Source: Martinezella rhizogenes
Lineage (GTDB): Bacteria; Pseudomonadota; Alphaproteobacteria; Rhizobiales; Rhizobiaceae
Reading direction: 5' to 3'
NCBI GenBank assembly: GCA_013322215.1
Contig: JAAMEZ010000006.1
Span: 742,263-806,262 of the forward strand
Length of the DNA stretch: 64,000 nt
The position numbers and the translations under genes were made by a program. The notes beneath the pieces are model-generated. The model was not told the origin of the DNA. It made no database searches and saw only the letters and a program-made list of their open reading frames with translations. Position 1 is the first letter of the stretch. Every line of letters starts with the position of its first letter. Shown in pieces: positions 15,442 to 24,341 of this stretch.

Positions 15442-16725
15442 CAGGTTGACCCCATGACCAAACCTCGTCCCATACACTTCCGCACGCTCTTCCTCGGTGA
15501 GCGACATGTAGTCGTAGGCGATCGTGTCTTCGCGGACATCGCCGTACTTCAGCAGTGCCTTGGCTCGGAGCGTTTCCAGATCGTAGCCCCGGCCGCCGCG
15601 GCTGATCTCATCCAGCAGATTGTTCGTCGCCTCGACGTAGGCGTTCGTGTACTTGTGCTCGAAGTAGTTGAAGATCAGGCGTCGCCAACGCTTCTCGCGC
15701 ATGTAGGACAGCACCTTCCTGAAGGGCTGCTCCAGTTCCTTCGGGAGCAGCTCTCGCCAGCTATCGTAGGCCTTCTCGGCTTCGGCTCGGGTCTCGCACA
15801 AGTAGATGTCGTAGAACCATTCCTTGAACAACACCGCCTGCTCGATTGCCGGATGGCGCTTGAACAGGGTCTTCAGCCGGAACTCATCTCCGAGACCAAG
15901 ACGCTCCGGCCGAGCGCGCAGCAGGCCAATCTGGTTCTTGAGCTTGATCCGCTCGTCGTTGTCGACCTTCGATTGAATGCTCTTCCGAACCTCCGAGACC
16001 GCGAAGTCAGCGTATCGCAGGACGTGGAATTTATCGATTACGACGGTCGCGCCCTTGAAGTACGTCTCGTTCAGCGTCTTGTAGGGCCAGTGCATGTCCT
16101 GGGTAATGACCTCGACCTTCATTCGGTCGGTGTGCTCCCACTGCCGGAAGTACTCCTCAAGGTTCGTCTGCTTTCGAGAAATGAGAATGTCGAGCAGAAC
16201 CCGCTTCTCGACGTCGCCGATGACGAAGCGGGGGTGGCCGCCAAGCACCTTCTCGTCCATACCCATCACGCGCGGCAGTTCGAAACTGTAATGGCTCAGT
16301 CGCCGTGCCGCTTCCTCCTTGAAGATGCGGCGGACCAAGCTCTCCTTCACTCCGTTGATCTCGCCGCCCATGGAAAACTTCATGCGGATGCCGTCTTCGG
16401 CGAGCTGGTCCATAAAACGCGTCGTCATGCGTTTGCTATCGTCGATCCACGGCAGGTGTTCGAGAAGGATCGTGTTGCAGTTCCGACAACGGTATCGCTG
16501 GCGGGTAATGCGCAAGTAGGTCTCCTGGCGCTGGATCGGGTGATCTCGGAAGTGAACCACCCGCTTGCCGTGCTTCACGACGTCTGCGTCTTCACCGCAC
16601 CTGCACCGCTCGATGCGAGGGTCCAAGAGGACCGTGTCGATATACAGCTTCCCGTCCAGCTCTTCGGTCTGCATGGCCATGTAGCCTTCCAGCCGCAGCA
16701 AATCATACCCAACAATGCCCCGCAT
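15400..16725 (-). CDS. ISL3-family transposase
   Basis: A 441-residue DDE transposase. An N-terminal zinc-ribbon-like part (CRCG near residue 39, CRNC near 78) is followed by an HTH region and an RNase H-like core: GMDEK, TQDMHWPYKTL, FKGATVVIDKFHVLR and the C-terminal AYVEATNNLLDEISRGGRGY, all typical of ISL3 elements. The reading frame appears intact. The stop at 15400 lies outside the probable left end, so either the last ~13 residues come from host DNA or the IS extends farther left. A long open frame on the opposite strand (15454-16800) is its shadow. Confidence 0.85.
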   Translation of the reverse strand: MRGIVGYDLLRLEGYMAMQTEELDGKLYIDTVLLDPRIERCRCGEDADVVKHGKRVVHFRDHPIQRQETYLRITRQRYRCRNCNTILLEHLPWIDDSKRMTTRFMDQLAEDGIRMKFSMGGEINGVKESLVRRIFKEEAARRLSHYSFELPRVMGMDEKVLGGHPRFVIGDVEKRVLLDILISRKQTNLEEYFRQWEHTDRMKVEVITQDMHWPYKTLNETYFKGATVVIDKFHVLRYADFAVSEVRKSIQSKVDNDERIKLKNQIGLLRARPERLGLGDEFRLKTLFKRHPAIEQAVLFKEWFYDIYLCETRAEAEKAYDSWRELLPKELEQPFRKVLSYMREKRWRRLIFNYFEHKYTNAYVEATNNLLDEISRGGRGYDLETLRAKALLKYGDVREDTIAYDYMSLTEEERAEVYGTRFGHGVNLSTFEHDLRAGAFW

Positions 16726-16783
16726 TCACCGTTCCCCCAGAAGCCGCGGGAACATGAGCCCGTCAATTCCCCCTGTCAAATCC
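15437..16783. mobile_element. ISL3-family insertion sequence (approximate ends)
   Basis: Boundaries set from short inverted similarities: read inward, the left end shows GGTTGACAGGTTGACCCC at 15437 and the right end (minus strand from about 16783) GGATTTGACAGGGGGAATTG, sharing TTGACAGG and a further TTGAC. I found no convincing 8-bp target duplication, so the ends are approximate and the transposase frame runs slightly past the left boundary. The element separates the HTH-like gene at 15130 from the PAPS-reductase-like gene at 16797. Confidence 0.6.
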
Positions 16784-16796
16784 GGGAGTTAGCCGC

Positions 16797-17600
16797 ATGA
16801 AAATCGAATCCAGTTCAGAAATCGTTAAAAAGGCGATCGAGGAATACAATCCGACGCATATCGTCTCAATGGTATCGGGCGGCAAGGACAGCGCAGCATC
16901 CGACCAGGCGGCACGAGAACTTGGCCTGAAGATTGACTTTGTCATCCATGGCAACACAGGTTGCGGCATCCATGAGACAACGCAGCACGTTCGAAGTGTG
17001 TATGGCCGTCTCGGCGAATACGTCGAGGCAGACGCAGGAACAGCCTATGAGGACTATGTCCTGCGCAAGGGCTTCTTCGGCAAGGGGATCGATGCCCACG
17101 GCTTCGCCTATCGCGTCCTGAAGGCCACGCCGTTTCGGAAGGCGATCTCCCGTGAGATCAGGCACGGAAAGCGTGGAGTCCGAGTCCTTCTGCTCAATGG
17201 AGCCAGGAAAGACGAGAGCGAGAACCGCAAGAAGCACCTCAAACTATACCGCGCTGATCCGGCGTCTCCTGGCAACATCTGGGTGAACATCATCCACGAT
17301 TGGAACCAGGAGGATCGAGACGCATACCTCGAAAGCCGTCAGACGCCGATCAATCCTGTCGCCACGCAGCTTTGCCGTTCGGGCGAGTGCATGTGCGGCA
17401 CCATGCAGACTGATCAGGAGCGCATGGAAGCGGCGGCGCTCTACCCGAAGTGGCACGAATGGCTGACCGAACTTGAGAAGGAGGCTTTGAGGCTGCACGG
17501 GTTCGGCTGGGGCCAACCCGCTCCTAAGCCAAGCAAAGGTCAAGGCGATCTCTTCGCTCCGATGTGCAAAGACTGCATGAGCCGTGGAGCGACGGCATGA
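16797..17600 (+). CDS. PAPS reductase-family phage protein
   Basis: A 267-residue protein of the adenylyl/PAPS reductase superfamily with the ATP-pyrophosphatase-type PP-loop SGGKDS (residues 27-32), followed by DFVIHGNTGCG. Mid-protein LLLNGARKDESENRKKHLKL is the usual substrate loop, and a late CxxxxCMCG...C..C pattern could bind metal or an iron-sulfur cluster. Phage members occur near DNA-modification or metabolic genes; the substrate is not predictable. It begins just beyond the IS right end, so its native promoter may have been displaced or supplied by the IS. Confidence 0.65.
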   Translation: MKIESSSEIVKKAIEEYNPTHIVSMVSGGKDSAASDQAARELGLKIDFVIHGNTGCGIHETTQHVRSVYGRLGEYVEADAGTAYEDYVLRKGFFGKGIDAHGFAYRVLKATPFRKAISREIRHGKRGVRVLLLNGARKDESENRKKHLKLYRADPASPGNIWVNIIHDWNQEDRDAYLESRQTPINPVATQLCRSGECMCGTMQTDQERMEAAALYPKWHEWLTELEKEALRLHGFGWGQPAPKPSKGQGDLFAPMCKDCMSRGATA

Positions 17601-18049
17601 TCGAGAAAACCGCACCAACGTTCAATGTCGACATCCATATGGCTGGCGACATGCGGTTCGCAGCCCAGATGATCCAGCGCCTGGCCATGGTGAAGGGTCT
17701 GTGCGTCACTCTGACGGCGCAGACATTCGTCTACACCGGTGGCCGCGAAGAAGGCTTCAAGATTGGGCTCATCAATTACCCGCGCTTCCCGTCATCGCTC
17801 GACGAGCTTGTGGCCAAAGCGAAATGGCTTGCCGACTGCCTCGTGATCGATCTGGGTCAGCACTCATACAGCATCGTCACACCAGTTGAGACCATCTGGC
17901 GCTCGCGTCGGACTGAGGAAGCTAAAGCCGAAGGGGAGCTTCATAGCCCGTCCGATCGATCCGCTCCGAGTATTGGGTCCACTACACGGATCGATCGGAC
18001 TAGCGACGGAGCAAGGGAGCCTAACAATGAAACCATCAACCTCGGATGA
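17597..18049 (+). CDS. Hypothetical phage protein
   Basis: A 150-residue protein: folded N-terminal part (about 100 residues, MIEKTAPTFNVDIHMAGDMR onward) and a disordered Ser/Arg/Glu-rich tail. It overlaps the PAPS-reductase-like gene by four bases and the next gene by 23. No family recognised. Confidence 0.4.
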   Translation: MIEKTAPTFNVDIHMAGDMRFAAQMIQRLAMVKGLCVTLTAQTFVYTGGREEGFKIGLINYPRFPSSLDELVAKAKWLADCLVIDLGQHSYSIVTPVETIWRSRRTEEAKAEGELHSPSDRSAPSIGSTTRIDRTSDGAREPNNETINLG

Positions 18050-18734
18050 CGAAAGCACATGGGAACCCCTCAATGCCAAATCAACCTCAGAAATCGGAAA
18101 GCCTCAACTCAGGCGCCGTTCCAGATACGAGAGGACAGCCTCTATGACCACTACACCACACGATAAGGCTGTCCTGGCCGCTGACGAAGCCTACCAGAAT
18201 GTGCAAGCCAGCGAAGGAATCGAACACTTAACCAGTGAGCAGCAGCACATGCGCGGAGTCGCCGCCGCCATCTCCGCCTACCTCTCCGCAATCGGCGGGA
18301 TAGTCTGTGCGAGGGAGCCGGCCGAACACCAGCGCCTCGTTCCCGGCTTCGGCTGGCAACGCGTCAACGATGAAGATGTTCCCCACTACTCCGCCAAGGG
18401 CTTTCCACGCCGAACGCTCCACATCCCTATAGAAGCCGGAAACGGCGGATATGGATCGAGAGTCCGTGGGTGGTTCGTTAAAGACTGCGCCGACGGATGG
18501 ATCTGTTTTGATAATGAAGAGGATGCCAAGCTTCAGGTTGACGCCACTGGAGCCATGATGCTCGTTGGCTTCGCGCCTTACGATCCGATTGTAAAATCTG
18601 CTGCAGAACAATTTGCAAAATGGCTTGATGACGGCCCGAAGCTGGCAAAAGCGGCTGGATGCTATGTTGGGATCAAGGTCACCAATCTCCCCTCTCCACC
18701 GTCCCCCTCTAACGAAGGGGAGAAGCAGTTATGA
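18027..18734 (+). CDS. Hypothetical phage protein
   Basis: A 235-residue protein (MKPSTSDDESTWEPL onward). A helical segment (SEQQHMRGVAAAISAYLSAI, about residues 83-102) is followed by a beta-rich domain with several Trp/Gly pairs (GSRVRGWFVKDCADGWICFD). Start chosen for its AAGGGAG ribosome-binding site; a longer frame from 17886 runs inside the previous gene. A second in-frame start at MTTTPHD (residue 40) is plausible. Confidence 0.4.
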   Translation: MKPSTSDDESTWEPLNAKSTSEIGKPQLRRRSRYERTASMTTTPHDKAVLAADEAYQNVQASEGIEHLTSEQQHMRGVAAAISAYLSAIGGIVCAREPAEHQRLVPGFGWQRVNDEDVPHYSAKGFPRRTLHIPIEAGNGGYGSRVRGWFVKDCADGWICFDNEEDAKLQVDATGAMMLVGFAPYDPIVKSAAEQFAKWLDDGPKLAKAAGCYVGIKVTNLPSPPSPSNEGEKQL

Positions 18735-19033
18735 GCGCACCCAAACCTTTCGATCCCAACAGCAAGACTGATGCCATGGCAGACGAGATCCGCCGAAAGG
18801 TTGCATCTCTGGGCATCTCCATATTCAACAATCCAGACTTCCGAGGACTCCAGCCGGCGGAGCAAATCGAAGTCGTGACCGGCGGTATCCTGACAGGACT
18901 TATGGGAATTCTGCATTCCTTCGTCATCGATGCTCCCTTGGCCCATGATGAGCTTGAGGCCTTCGTTACCTCCTACATCCCCCAAGCGCGTGCGCAAGCC
19001 GAAGGGATTGCCAACGGAGGGCCGCTGCAATGA
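18731..19033 (+). CDS. Hypothetical phage protein
   Basis: A 100-residue helical protein with the segment QPAEQIEVVTGGILTGLMGI and an Ala/Gln-rich C terminus. Coupled to both neighbours by ATGA overlaps. Function unknown. Confidence 0.4.
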   Translation: MSAPKPFDPNSKTDAMADEIRRKVASLGISIFNNPDFRGLQPAEQIEVVTGGILTGLMGILHSFVIDAPLAHDELEAFVTSYIPQARAQAEGIANGGPLQ

Positions 19034-19398
19034 GTTACGAGCCAATCTACCCAGATGCCAGCACCGAGCCTCTTGAAATCATTCGCAGCAATGAATGCGA
19101 GTACCATATAGGGTCGCTATCAACTAGCCGATTTCAAGCTCTTTGGAATGAGATCGAACGTCTTCGCTCCGAACGCCAGTACCAAGCAGAGGTGATGGAA
19201 GAGGTGAGGAAGGTGCTGGAGCCGTTTGCAAAGGCTGGCAAGATAATTGATGGGCCCTTTGGCCCGGCACTCTTTGCGGAAGACGATATGGCATTCAAAA
19301 GTGGATGCGCGTGGTCAGAAAATGGCGTGAGCCGAACTATCACATGGGGTGACTTCCGCGCCGCCCGCGCCCTCCTCTCTAAGCTGGGAGTGGAATAA
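19030..19398 (+). CDS. Hypothetical phage early protein
   Basis: A 122-residue protein. The C-terminal half shows the layout EEVRKVLEPFAKAG...ITWGDFRAARALLSKL, a pattern frequent in small phage early proteins of unknown function. ATGA overlap with the upstream gene. Confidence 0.45.
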   Translation: MSYEPIYPDASTEPLEIIRSNECEYHIGSLSTSRFQALWNEIERLRSERQYQAEVMEEVRKVLEPFAKAGKIIDGPFGPALFAEDDMAFKSGCAWSENGVSRTITWGDFRAARALLSKLGVE

Positions 19399-19871
19399 TG
19401 GCCCTTCCATACGCAAACAGCACTTCCGGACGATCGGCAATGGACGATATCCGCAAGACGATCCAGGCTTTCGGGTGCTCGAAGTTCGCGCCGATGGAAG
19501 ACTTCGAGGCCGGAAAGGTCATCATCCAGTTCGAGTATCGCGGGCGCATGGTGCAGGTCGAGGCCAGCGCCAAGGGTTACGCTGCGGCATGGTTGCGGCA
19601 GAACCCTCATACCCACCGCATGCGAAAGACCAAGATCGAGCACGAGCGTGCTGCTTTGGCTCAAGGTCAGATAGCCGTATGGTCGATCCTACGCGATTGG
19701 ATCAAGGGACAACTCACGGCAATCGAAACCGGCATACTGTCGTTCGAAGCAGCATTCCTTGGCCAGATCCTATTGCCGACCGGCGAGACAGTCCACGAGC
19801 GCATCATCACGCAAGGATTGCTGCCGTCTCCGGACGGCCGCGCCGCTCTTAACGAGGAGGCGGGGAAGTGA
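19398..19871 (+). CDS. Hypothetical phage protein
   Basis: A 157-residue protein with a folded core (FEYRGRMVQVEASAKGYAAA, WLRQNPHT) and a C-terminal segment on LLPTGETVHERIITQGLLPS. Similar proteins are carried by rhizobial prophages; no function is known to me. Coupled to both neighbours by one-base to four-base overlaps. Confidence 0.45.
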   Translation: MALPYANSTSGRSAMDDIRKTIQAFGCSKFAPMEDFEAGKVIIQFEYRGRMVQVEASAKGYAAAWLRQNPHTHRMRKTKIEHERAALAQGQIAVWSILRDWIKGQLTAIETGILSFEAAFLGQILLPTGETVHERIITQGLLPSPDGRAALNEEAGK

Positions 19872-20275
19872 TGGATTTCGTTGACGAACTGGTGGATATC
19901 CACCGAAAGATCCTGTCCTCCACTCGCGTGCAGACAGAAAACGGTCCAGGTGCGAAGCTAGTCATCACCTACGCGAAAGCCGCGGCGATCGATACAGCCG
20001 CCCGCCGGATTGAAGAACTTGAACGGCAGCTTGATCGTTTCAGGTCCGATCGATCCTACATTATCGGCTTCAACGATGGCTGGTCATCTGCTGTGGAAGA
20101 GGCCGCCAAGATAGCCGACGACCATGCCAAATCTGAGTGCTCCGGTATGGGCTCGGAAACTGAGGCTATGCGCCTTGGTGCTCGATCTATTGCTTCGGCC
20201 ATCCGCGCCCTCTCCGACTCCTCCCCCACTCTATTGCAGGAACAAAAGGACAACGCCGGAAAGGAGGGGGAATGA
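19871..20275 (+). CDS. Hypothetical phage protein
   Basis: A 134-residue helical protein starting MDFVDELVDIHRKIL. A GTG three bases upstream could also start it. C-terminal half resembles the small regulatory proteins found beside phage integrases (ALGARSIASAIRALSDS-like). Function unknown. Confidence 0.4.
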   Translation: MDFVDELVDIHRKILSSTRVQTENGPGAKLVITYAKAAAIDTAARRIEELERQLDRFRSDRSYIIGFNDGWSSAVEEAAKIADDHAKSECSGMGSETEAMRLGARSIASAIRALSDSSPTLLQEQKDNAGKEGE

Positions 20276-20556
20276 CGCCTTCGCCTCTCGACACATTGCC
20301 GGTGTTCGCTACCGATCAGGAGATCGCTGTTGCTCTGGTCGGGAAGTCGAATGCGGACCAATGGCGCAAAACTCGCCTACCGGCTCTTGAGAAAATCCCC
20401 GGTTTCCCCAAGGTCGACCAGATGCATGGTGGTCGACCAGTACCGCTGCTCAAGCTATTCTACGATAATTATTTCCATTTGCCGAAAACGGGCAAGGGCG
20501 TTCCAGACGGAGAAGAGGATGAGGGAGCATGGAAGAGACAAAGGCGGAAGGCCTGA
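20272..20556 (+). CDS. Excisionase-like small DNA-binding protein
   Basis: A 94-residue protein beside the integrase, with an N-terminal helix-turn-helix-like stretch (FATDQEIAVALVGKSNADQW), the layout of AlpA/Xis-type proteins. Its 3' end overlaps the integrase gene. Position and size suggest a recombination directionality factor; the fold is inferred from short motifs only. Confidence 0.5.
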   Translation: MTPSPLDTLPVFATDQEIAVALVGKSNADQWRKTRLPALEKIPGFPKVDQMHGGRPVPLLKLFYDNYFHLPKTGKGVPDGEEDEGAWKRQRRKA

Positions 20557-21740
20557 AATGGATCAAACGCGGCAATAAGAAAACACCCTATTGGGTGGCC
20601 GATGAAGAGGTGGTGAAGGCAGGCTACACCCCAAAAACGCTCAATTTGAATATGTATCGCGATCAGCCGGAAATCCTGATCGCAAAATGTGAAGTCCTGC
20701 AAGCTGAAATGAAGCTCTGGCGCGCCGGCTATAGGCGTAATGCCCTAGAGTTTGACGGAACCTTTCGGTCGTTATTCACGATGTATCAGAAGCATCCTGA
20801 AAGCGAATATCATGCCCTAAAGCCGTCATCAAAAGTTCCCTACGATCATTATCTGCCTAGAATGGAATCCCATATTGGTGCCCGTCGTGTCGACGCTGTG
20901 AGCGGCCTAGATATCAAGCAATGGCATCGCACATGGTCTTCAAAGGGCGAGCACTTGGCTGCGTCTCATATGTGCCGAGCGATTTTGCGTGCCGTCGTCT
21001 CATTTGGCATCCAGGCCAAAGCCGAGGGATGCATAGATTTTATGGCAATCCTGCTGGAAACGAATAAGGACATTCCTTCAATAAAGCCCCGTACGGCGGT
21101 TTTAACTGCCGATCAGGTCGTTGCCGCTAGAAAGGCCGCACACGCGCGTGGCAGGCCATCTGCTGCCCTTGCCTATGCGATCGTCTACGAAAGCCTCCTA
21201 CGCCTTTGGGATGTGATTGGGCAATGGGTTCCGATTAACGCCGAGGGCATTTCCGATATCGTCAATGAAAAGCGCGAGGAGAAATGGATCGGCTTACGGT
21301 GGGAGGACATCGACTCCGATATGATCCTCACCTACACGCCATCGAAGACCGAAGACACCACGGGAAAGAAGATCAAATATCCCCTCTACAATGCTCCTAT
21401 GGTATTGGAAGAGCTTGAGCACTGGCCGCTGGACAAGAGAGTTGGCCCAATTATCGTGAATGAGCAGACGGCGCTTCCGTGGCGGGAAGGCACATTCCGA
21501 GATGGGTGGAGAAAAGACCGGATCGCCGCAGGCATTCCGAAGGATATCTGGGCTAGGGATCTACGCGCCTCTGGGGTGTCCGAAGGCCGCGCGAAAGACG
21601 CGTCCGTAGATGATGTCGCAAAGGTGGCGGGCCACAGCAAGCGCATGACTGAGAACGTCTATGACAGATCTGTCATAGAAGCGGCAACACGCTTCTCCGA
21701 AAAGAGGACCGCAGGCCGTTCCGGTAACGACAATAAATAA
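20529..21740 (+). CDS. int: Tyrosine recombinase (phage integrase)
   Basis: A 403-residue integrase with an N-terminal SAM-like core-binding region (about 50-180) and a C-terminal catalytic domain (about 190-390). The catalytic set reads: Arg in YESLLRLWDVIG, Lys in the SKTEDTTGKK loop, then ARDLRASG, AGHSKRMT and the nucleophile Tyr in VYDRS. In the second box the usual His of HxLR is Arg, a variant common in rhizobial phage integrases. It ends the rightward arm and marks the right end of the prophage-like element; no tRNA target is visible just beyond it. Confidence 0.8.
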   Translation: MEETKAEGLKWIKRGNKKTPYWVADEEVVKAGYTPKTLNLNMYRDQPEILIAKCEVLQAEMKLWRAGYRRNALEFDGTFRSLFTMYQKHPESEYHALKPSSKVPYDHYLPRMESHIGARRVDAVSGLDIKQWHRTWSSKGEHLAASHMCRAILRAVVSFGIQAKAEGCIDFMAILLETNKDIPSIKPRTAVLTADQVVAARKAAHARGRPSAALAYAIVYESLLRLWDVIGQWVPINAEGISDIVNEKREEKWIGLRWEDIDSDMILTYTPSKTEDTTGKKIKYPLYNAPMVLEELEHWPLDKRVGPIIVNEQTALPWREGTFRDGWRKDRIAAGIPKDIWARDLRASGVSEGRAKDASVDDVAKVAGHSKRMTENVYDRSVIEAATRFSEKRTAGRSGNDNK

Positions 21741-21910
21741 AATCAACATTTCGAGAATAACAAGGCGTTAACCATGTTTAACCATCGCTCCGACGTCGCG
21801 TTCAGACTATGCGCTATCCTATAACGGTCATGTCTTGGTCGCAAACGACGGCGGCACATCGGGGGAAACTCTGCCAAGAATCCGTCAACGGATAATTGGG
21901 AGCGAGCGCC
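21741..21910. other. Prophage/core boundary, attachment site not identified
   Basis: About 170 bases between the integrase stop and the methyltransferase gene. I see no tRNA and no second copy of a core sequence nearby; the matching attachment site would lie left of the window. Confidence 0.3.
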
Positions 21911-23497
21911 ATGAGCGACGAAGGAAGCCTGACCTTGAACGAAGCGCAGATCGCAACGGCGACGGGCGAACGGCGGCGGCGGGCCGGGGGGCGCGGAGCT
22001 GAACGCAGCCGCAAATCGAGCGGCACGAAGTACCTCAATCTCGTCAACAATCTCGCTCGCACGGAACTGCTGTCGCCCGAAGCGCTTGACGATATTCACG
22101 AGGCATCGCTGACCATCCTCGAAGAGATCGGCATGGATATCATCCTGCCGGAAGCGCGCGAGCGCATGAAGGCAGCGGGCGCCGATGTCACGCCAGGTAA
22201 GGAACGCGTGCGCTTCGATCGCAACATGATCATGGAGCTGATCGCTTCCGTTCCTTCGACCTTCACGCTGCATGCGCGCAATCCACTCAGAAACGTTGAG
22301 ATCGGCGGCCGCAATCTCGTTTTCGCGCAGGTTGCCTCCGCCCCCTTCGTTGCCGACCGCGAAGGCGGCAGAAGAGCCGGCAATCAGGAGGATTTCCGCA
22401 AGCTCATCAAGCTTGCCCAGTCTTTCGACGTCATCCACATGACCGGCGGCTATCCGGTTGAACCCATCGATATCCATGCCTCGGTGCGCCATCTCGACTG
22501 CCTCTCCGATATCGTGAAGCTCACCGACAAGGCTTTCCACTGCTATTCGCTCGGTAAGCAGCGCAATCTGGATGCCATCGAAATTGCTCGCATCGGCCGC
22601 GGTATCAGTATGGAACAGATGGAGCGCGAACCCTCGCTCTTCACCATCATCAACTCCTCTTCGCCGCTGCGCCTCGACGGGCCGATGCTGCAGGGCATCA
22701 TCGAAATGTCGTCGCGCGGCCAGGTGGTGGTGGTGACGCCGTTCACGCTGGCGGGCGCAATGGCGCCGGTAACGATCGCCGGCGCGCTGGTGCAGCAGAA
22801 TGCCGAAGCGCTCTGCGGCATCGCCTTCACGCAGATGGTGCGCAAGGGCGCGCCGGTCATGTATGGCGGCTTTACCTCCAATGTCGATATGAAGACAGGC
22901 GCGCCCGCTTTCGGCACGCCGGAATATATGAAGGCCGTGATTGCCGGCGGCCAGCTCGCCCGCCGCTACGGCATCCCCTATCGCACCTCCAACACGAATG
23001 CTTCGAATACGCTCGATGCCCAGGCCGCCTACGAATCGGCGCTGTCACTCTGGGCGCTGACGCAGGGCGGCGGCAATTTCGTGCTGCATGCGGCCGGTTG
23101 GAGCGAGGGCGGGCTTACCGCCTCCTTCGAAAAATTCATCCTCGATGTCGACATGCTGCAGATGGTCGCGGAATTCCTGACGCCGCTCGATGTCAGCGCC
23201 GATGCGCTGGCGCTGGATGCCGTGCGCGATGTCGGCCCCGGCGGCCACTATTTCGGCACGGCGCACACACTTGCCCGCTACGAAACCGCCTTCTATTCGC
23301 CGATTCTCTCGGACTGGCGCAACAACGAAACCTGGACGGAAGCCGGGCGGCCCACAACTTACGATCACGCCAACCGCGTCTACAAGGAAACGCTGGCGCG
23401 TTATGAACGCCCCCCGCTCGATCCGGCAATCGAGGAAGAGCTCGATGCCTTTGTCGCCAGGCGTAAGGCAGAGGGCGGCGTTCCCACCGATTTCTAG
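21911..23497 (+). CDS. MttB-family trimethylamine methyltransferase homologue (no pyrrolysine)
   Basis: A 528-residue corrinoid-dependent methyltransferase-family protein. No in-frame TAG is present, so it is of the non-pyrrolysine type, typified by MtgB-like glycine betaine methyltransferases. Signature segments include ILEEIGMDIILPEAR near the N terminus and the long barrel GTPEYMKAVIAGGQLARRYG. Rhizobial genomes carry several paralogues, thought to act on quaternary amines such as betaines; the substrate here is not shown. Start 21911 chosen for its spacing from GGGAGCG; an in-frame TTG lies at 21896. It sits immediately beside the prophage integrase. Confidence 0.7.
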   Translation: MSDEGSLTLNEAQIATATGERRRRAGGRGAERSRKSSGTKYLNLVNNLARTELLSPEALDDIHEASLTILEEIGMDIILPEARERMKAAGADVTPGKERVRFDRNMIMELIASVPSTFTLHARNPLRNVEIGGRNLVFAQVASAPFVADREGGRRAGNQEDFRKLIKLAQSFDVIHMTGGYPVEPIDIHASVRHLDCLSDIVKLTDKAFHCYSLGKQRNLDAIEIARIGRGISMEQMEREPSLFTIINSSSPLRLDGPMLQGIIEMSSRGQVVVVTPFTLAGAMAPVTIAGALVQQNAEALCGIAFTQMVRKGAPVMYGGFTSNVDMKTGAPAFGTPEYMKAVIAGGQLARRYGIPYRTSNTNASNTLDAQAAYESALSLWALTQGGGNFVLHAAGWSEGGLTASFEKFILDVDMLQMVAEFLTPLDVSADALALDAVRDVGPGGHYFGTAHTLARYETAFYSPILSDWRNNETWTEAGRPTTYDHANRVYKETLARYERPPLDPAIEEELDAFVARRKAEGGVPTDF

Positions 23498-23643
23498 TTG
23501 AAAACAAAGGGCTTTTACGCCACAAATCATGAACGAAATTTAATGTCGCGGCCCACTTTTTGGCCGCGACTTCGCCCCCTTTCGCACGCAACGTCTAATC
23601 GGCTTCGGCTGGGAGCCCCGTGTTTTTTGGGAAAGGGATGTCA

Positions 23644-23958
23644 ATGTCTGTGCTTCGCACATTAACGACGGCCGGTTTGATCGCGCTGACGCTTGGCAGC
23701 GCCGCCGCCGTAACCACCACCACTGCCAGTGCCTCCGATCGCGGCGCCTTCTTCGGCGGTCTTGCCGCGGGTGTCGTCGGCGGCGCCTTGGTAGCCGGGG
23801 CCGCGCGGCCGGCCTACCCGGCTTATTATCCGGCCTATCCTGCCTACTACGACGGCCCGGTTTATGAACGGGTCTATGTGCGCCCCTATCCCAGCTGCTA
23901 CTGGGCATGGCGCCATGACGGCTGGGGCCGGCCTTATCGTGTCGAAGTCTGCCGTTAA
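23644..23958 (+). CDS. Small secreted glycine-zipper protein
   Basis: A 104-residue exported protein. A signal peptide (residues 1-28) precedes AFFGGLAAGVVGGALVAGAA, a glycine-zipper-like stretch, and then a Pro/Tyr/Ala-rich tail with repeated YPAYYP units ending in CYWAWRHDGWGRPYRVEVC. Two cysteines near the end may pair. Such proteins are abundant and uncharacterised in rhizobial cell envelopes. The start at 23644 has GGGA spaced six bases upstream. Confidence 0.6.
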   Translation: MSVLRTLTTAGLIALTLGSAAAVTTTTASASDRGAFFGGLAAGVVGGALVAGAARPAYPAYYPAYPAYYDGPVYERVYVRPYPSCYWAWRHDGWGRPYRVEVCR

Positions 23959-24006
23959 GGCTCGTAATCGCCGCACCGCCCCGTTCGGAGCCCTATAAGA
24001 TTTCAG

Positions 24007-24033
24007 ATGCCGCCGGTTTTCCGGCGGCATTTT
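24007..24033. terminator. Rho-independent terminator
   Basis: Perfect 10-bp stem (ATGCCGCCGG at 24007-24016, CCGGCGGCAT at 24021-24030) with a TTTT loop, followed by TTT. It ends transcription of the small secreted protein and shields the helicase leader. Confidence 0.85.
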
Positions 24034-24179
24034 CGTCTGCCTGTTGAAAAGCTTTCACCCACACCCCTTGACATTGGCGGCATTTAAGACCAAATGCGCT
24101 CCAGCTTTCACCTTCCGGCCGCCGCGTGAGCGTGCCCTGCGGGACAATCTGTACGCAAGAGAAGGACAAAAGCGCTTTT

Positions 24180-24341
24180 ATGAATGAGGCCGCGCCAAGC
24201 GCTGCGGCCGGATGCGCTGGAAAGCTATTTCCAACTTACAAGTTCCCACTTCACGCGGGGTTCTTGACGCCAGAGACAGACCGGACCGCATGGTGCGACC
24301 CGGCCTATTTGCTTTGGCGCCCCCGAAAGGTATTGAATTGA
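24180..24341 (+). other. Possible leader ORF of the helicase mRNA
   Basis: An ATG-initiated frame of 53 codons (MNEAAPSAAAGCAGKLFPTY onward) ends at TGA 24339-24341, overlapping the proposed TTG start of the helicase (TTGA). It could couple translation or be fortuitous; the long helicase leader is otherwise without features. Confidence 0.3.

Noticed and set aside
15454..16800. Long plus-strand open frame opposite the transposase
   Set aside because: It is the shadow of the ISL3 transposase; composition is that of the antisense of a coding gene.
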